DNA from: Paenibacillus alginolyticus DSM 5050 = NBRC 15375
Lineage (GTDB): Bacteria > Bacillota > Bacilli > Paenibacillales > NBRC-103111
DNA length: 64,000 bases
Reading direction: 5' to 3'
Assembly: GCF_000422905.1 (NCBI RefSeq)
Contig: NZ_AUGY01000008.1
Coordinates: 1-64,000 of the forward strand
Shown: positions 61,328-64,000 of the stretch, piece after piece
Numbering within the stretch: position 1 is the first letter of the stretch
Layout of the letters: each line of letters opens with the position of its first letter
The notes under the pieces: generated by a model
Told to the model about the DNA's origin: nothing
What the model saw: the letters and a program-made list of their open reading frames with translations, nothing else
Databases searched by the model: none
Position numbers and translations under genes: made by a program

Positions 61328-61861
61328 TTGAGAAGAAATGTGTTTGTAATCGCTTTGGTTGTTATATTAGCTGGCTTTGCTATTTATCAAAACGCCCAGC
61401 GCCAGAATAAAGCGACGCTTATGCCTACGGAACAAGCGCCAAAAGTGAATTTCTTGGCCCCTTCGTTTACGTTAAAAGGGCTTGATGGGAAAGATTACAC
61501 GATTGGTGGACCGCGTGAGAAGCCTTTGTTCGTTAATTTCTGGGCTTCATGGTGTGGTCCATGTGAGGAAGAGGCGCCAGATTTGGTGAATGTGTATAAC
61601 AAATATCAAGGGCAGTTTGATCTATATGCCGTTAATGTGACACCTGGTGATAAAATGGAGAGCATTACGAAGTTTGTGGAAACCTACAAATACCCATTCC
61701 CGGTGTTATTAGATAAGCAAGGAACGAACGCGGATGCCTATCGGGTAGTTGCCATTCCAACCAGTTTCTTAATCGATAAAAATGGAGTCATTCGTGAAGT
61801 CGTTCATGTACTCTCTCCTAAAGATCTGGATAAGAAAATTGCGAGTCTTATTAAAGAGTAA
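61328..61861 (+). CDS. TlpA/ResA-like thiol-disulfide oxidoreductase
   Basis: The 177-residue protein has a membrane anchor (VFVIALVVILAGFAIYQ) and a thioredoxin fold with the redox site WASWCGPCEEEAP (Cys 76 and Cys 79). It faces outside the membrane and reduces disulfides, for example in cytochrome c assembly. The start is TTG 61328 with GGAGG upstream. There is no ccd or cytochrome gene nearby, so its partner is unknown. Single gene with a strong terminator. Confidence 0.9.
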   Translation: MRRNVFVIALVVILAGFAIYQNAQRQNKATLMPTEQAPKVNFLAPSFTLKGLDGKDYTIGGPREKPLFVNFWASWCGPCEEEAPDLVNVYNKYQGQFDLYAVNVTPGDKMESITKFVETYKYPFPVLLDKQGTNADAYRVVAIPTSFLIDKNGVIREVVHVLSPKDLDKKIASLIKE

Positions 61862-61908
61862 AAAGCTGCAAAAGAGTGCCGATGGTTGGCGTACTCTTTG
61901 CAGCTTTT
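61861..61908 (+). terminator. Intrinsic terminator of the tlpA-like gene
   Basis: AAAAGCTGCAAAAGAGT pairs with ACTCTTTGCAGCTTTT with one bulged A, and an inner GCC/GGC stem. Confidence 0.9.
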
Positions 61909-61933
61909 CTTGTATGTCCTTTTGAAAAACTTA

Positions 61934-61975
61934 CCTCTAACGTGATCGCTCAACGTTGAGTGGCCACGTTAGAGG
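61934..61975 (-). terminator. Intrinsic terminator of cimA
   Basis: CCTCTAACGTG pairs with CACGTTAGAGG, with an inner CAACGTTG palindrome. The leftward end has a T-rich tail. Confidence 0.88.
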
Positions 61976-61981
61976 TTTACA

Positions 61982-63601
61982 TCAATGGTTCACTAAGCCT
62001 AGTCGTTCTTGTTGATCTTTATTTGTAGGCTCTACGCGTTTTCTTCCAATTAATGCATAGCGCAAACTATCTACGAGTGCGTACCAGCTGGCTTCAATAA
62101 TGTTGCTGGACACTCCAAGCGTGTTCCATGTTGTGTTGAAGTCTGTTGATTCCATCAGAACGCGAACCTTACCTGCCGTTGCGCCCTTCACATCGAGGAC
62201 ACGTACCTTATAATCGGAAAGATGGACGTTTTTAATATCAGGGTAATATTGGATCAATGCTTTACGCAAGGCATTGTCGAGAGCATTTACAGGGCCGTTG
62301 CCTTCAGCCGCGGTATAGATCGTTTCCCCATGAACCTTTACTTTAACGATGGCTTCGGAGACTACCGATTGATTCGCGGACTTCTCAACCAGCATTTTGA
62401 ATGATTCTAATGTGAAAATCTCTTCTAGACCTTCGAATGCTTCGCGCAGCAATAGCTCAAGCGTGGCATCGGCGCCTTCGAATTGATAGCCTTGATGCTC
62501 GAGATCTTTAATTTTCTCAATAACTTCTTTGGTTTTCTGATGTTCTTTATTGAAGTCTAGATTCAATTCTTGCGCTTTCACAAGGACATTGCTTTGCCCT
62601 GCAAGCTCTGAAACAAGAACACGCTGTTTATTACCGACAAGCTCAGGCTTAGTATGCTCATACGTACTAGCATCCTTGAGAATGGCCGAAACGTGAATAC
62701 CGCCTTTATGAGCAAATGCCGCATTACCGACATAAGGCTGATTAATTGGCATATGCATGTTGGCGATTTCGCTAATGTATCTCGAAACAGGCGTTAAAGA
62801 TTTCAGCTGCTCTTCGGAAATAACCGAATAGCCAAGCTTCAACTGAAGGTTAGGGATAATGGAGCTGAGGTTGGCATTACCGCAGCGTTCTCCATAGCCA
62901 TTGATGGTTCCTTGGACTTGTCCAGCTCCTGCTTGTACGGCAGCAAGGCTGTTGGCTACGCCCAATTCACAATCATTATGAGCGTGGATACCAACTGGGG
63001 TGGTGATATTTTGTTTCACGGTAGTGACAATGGCTGTAATTTCTCCAGGTAATGAGCCGCCATTGGTATCGCAAAGGACGATCCAATCAGCACCGGCATC
63101 CTGTGCCTTTTTGATCGTTTGCAAGGCGTACTCGGGATTATTCTTGTAACCGTCGAAGAAATGCTCGGCATCGTAGATGACTTCAAGACCGCTGCTTTTT
63201 AAATAAAGAACGGAGTCGTAGATCATGGCAAGATTTTCTTCAAGCGTGGTTTGAATCGCCGTTGTGACGTGGAAGTCCCAGGACTTACCAAAGATCGTTG
63301 CTACCTGAGCACCTGACTCCACGAGTCTGTTCAAATTAATATCATCCGCAGCTAAGGAATCTTTACGACGTGTGCTGCCGAATGCAGTAATCTTCGCATT
63401 AGTGAACTTCATATCGCGAGCGCGTTCAAAGAATTCAATATCTTTGCTGTTGCTGCCTGGCCATCCGCCTTCAATATAATGAACCCCAAGCTCATCGAGC
63501 TTGCGGGCAATTTTAATTTTATCCTCGACGGATAAGCTGATGCCTTCTCCTTGCGTACCGTCTCGTAGTGTGGTGTCGAAGATTTTGACTGATGTTGGCA
63601 T
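61982..63601 (-). CDS. cimA: Citramalate synthase
   Basis: The 539-residue protein has the HMGL-like TIM barrel with DTTLRDGTQGEGISLSVEDK at the start and GIHAHNDCELGVANSLAAVQAG, and a C-terminal LeuA-type dimer domain. It makes (R)-citramalate from pyruvate and acetyl-CoA, the threonine-independent route to isoleucine. The citramalate type, rather than isopropylmalate synthase, is indicated by the WPGSNSKDIEFF stretch and length. ATG 63601 has GAAGGAGG six bases ahead. Single gene. Confidence 0.92.
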   Translation of the reverse strand: MPTSVKIFDTTLRDGTQGEGISLSVEDKIKIARKLDELGVHYIEGGWPGSNSKDIEFFERARDMKFTNAKITAFGSTRRKDSLAADDINLNRLVESGAQVATIFGKSWDFHVTTAIQTTLEENLAMIYDSVLYLKSSGLEVIYDAEHFFDGYKNNPEYALQTIKKAQDAGADWIVLCDTNGGSLPGEITAIVTTVKQNITTPVGIHAHNDCELGVANSLAAVQAGAGQVQGTINGYGERCGNANLSSIIPNLQLKLGYSVISEEQLKSLTPVSRYISEIANMHMPINQPYVGNAAFAHKGGIHVSAILKDASTYEHTKPELVGNKQRVLVSELAGQSNVLVKAQELNLDFNKEHQKTKEVIEKIKDLEHQGYQFEGADATLELLLREAFEGLEEIFTLESFKMLVEKSANQSVVSEAIVKVKVHGETIYTAAEGNGPVNALDNALRKALIQYYPDIKNVHLSDYKVRVLDVKGATAGKVRVLMESTDFNTTWNTLGVSSNIIEASWYALVDSLRYALIGRKRVEPTNKDQQERLGLVNH

Positions 63602-63814
63602 AGGTTCCTCCTTCAAAAGCTAGCAAAGTGACTTCGGTGCTTGATGTGCAGGTGCTTGTGCTTGCTTTAAAGCGCTAATGTATAATTTACGATTATACCA
63701 TAATAGTATGGGTAAAGACATCATAACGCAAAAATACGTTTGCTTGAAAGAATAATTTTTTGTATGCTGAAAATGGCTCTTAAAGTTGTTGTTTATCAAT
63801 GGGAGGGAATATAA

Positions 63815-64000
63815 ATGGTGACAACACAGCATCATTATCCCAAGCAAGGTAGAGTCATTCTGCATATAGATATGAATGCATTTTATTGCTCTGTTCATGA
63901 GGCTGTTGAGCCGGACTTATATAAAGGAAAGCCGATTGCTGTTGCAGGTAGTGTTGAGCTTCGTAAAGGGATTATTGTTACTTCATCTTATGCAGCGCGC
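63815..64000 (+). CDS. dinB: DNA polymerase IV, N-terminal part (cut by window edge)
   Basis: The first 62 residues of a Y-family polymerase are visible. They include VILHIDMNAFYCSVHEA with the catalytic Asp of motif I, and KGKPIAVAGSVELRKGIIVTSSYAAR, shown in part, which matches the dNTP-binding region. The enzyme copies damaged DNA. GGGAGGG precedes ATG 63815. The rest lies beyond the window, so function is inferred from the N-terminus only. Confidence 0.9.
   Translation, partial: MVTTQHHYPKQGRVILHIDMNAFYCSVHEAVEPDLYKGKPIAVAGSVELRKGIIVTSSYAAR

Noticed and set aside
63602-63814. AAGCAC repeats and GCTTTAAAGC palindrome upstream of cimA, and a leftward 92-codon frame from 63898
   Set aside because: Repeats are short and irregular. 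The leftward frame overlaps dinB and has no recognisable content.
1-64000. CRISPR array, prophage, toxin-antitoxin, or biosynthetic gene cluster of large enzymes
   Set aside because: No regularly spaced repeats, phage genes, paired small toxin genes or modular synthases were seen in the window.

Overview
The window reads as chromosome of a Gram-positive spore former, most likely Paenibacillus or a close relative in the Paenibacillaceae. Reasons: strong AGGAGG-type ribosome sites, many TTG and GTG starts, many intrinsic terminators, T-box, yybP-ykoY and c-di-GMP riboswitches, a 6S RNA, a tiny YjcZ-type sporulation peptide, a YtpB-type sesquarterpene synthase, and GltC-, YugP-, YitT- and YpsC-like proteins. 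Base composition is moderate, with GC-rich patches in the rRNA methyltransferase and xylulokinase genes. This is almost entirely core-like chromosome. The only mobile DNA seen is the 3' end of a group II intron at the left edge. No CRISPR array, prophage, rRNA or tRNA was found.

Layout. 1-1.2 kb: intron end, then about 730 bp of non-coding DNA with an inverted repeat and a G-quadruplex-type repeat. 1.2-9.5 kb: MFS transporter, a c-di-GMP-I riboswitch ahead of an unknown 101-aa protein, DHH phosphoesterase, VOC protein, 23S rRNA methyltransferase, O-methyltransferase, metallophosphoesterase, CapA-like protein. 9.5-18 kb: FAH-family enzyme, GAF/HD-GYP protein, DUF92 and LapA-like membrane proteins, oligoendopeptidase F with a possible alternative exported form, a TerC-type exporter behind a manganese riboswitch, methyltransferase, cold shock protein. 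18-24.3 kb: a leftward sugar-acid operon (deacetylase, DgaE-like lyase, DgaF-like aldolase, PfkB kinase, GntR regulator, GntP permease) with a twofold palindromic operator and a cre-like site. 24.4-34 kb: divergent TetR/MMPL pair, nitroreductase, MacAB-like exporter, MFS and MatE-like transporters.

34-39 kb: two unrecognised proteins, the YtpB-type terpene synthase, phosphofructokinase, and a divergent seryl-tRNA synthetase behind a T-box. 39-48.7 kb: hydroxyacid dehydrogenase, glycoside-hydrolase-like protein, MFS, TatA, YitT, DUF4247 and DUF4178 proteins, CshA-type helicase, YjcZ peptide, YesL-like protein, 6S RNA. 48.7-64 kb: xylulokinase, GNAT, MntH, DUF1499 protein, Tpx, GltC-like regulator, YugP-like protease, MerR regulator, ammonium transporter with a GlnD-like nucleotidyltransferase and a DnaQ-like exonuclease, JAMM protease, MFS, TlpA thioredoxin, citramalate synthase, and the start of dinB.

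Regulatory RNA is the most informative layer: four cis-acting or global RNAs are legible, and each says something about its neighbours. The manganese switch controls an exporter while an Nramp importer lies about 35 kb away. The c-di-GMP switch lies about 8 kb from an HD-GYP protein that may degrade the same messenger. The least explained parts are the riboswitch-controlled small protein, the two genes upstream of ytpB, the amt-linked nucleotidyltransferase/exonuclease pair, and the dual-start PepF. All assignments come from reading the sequence; no database search was run.
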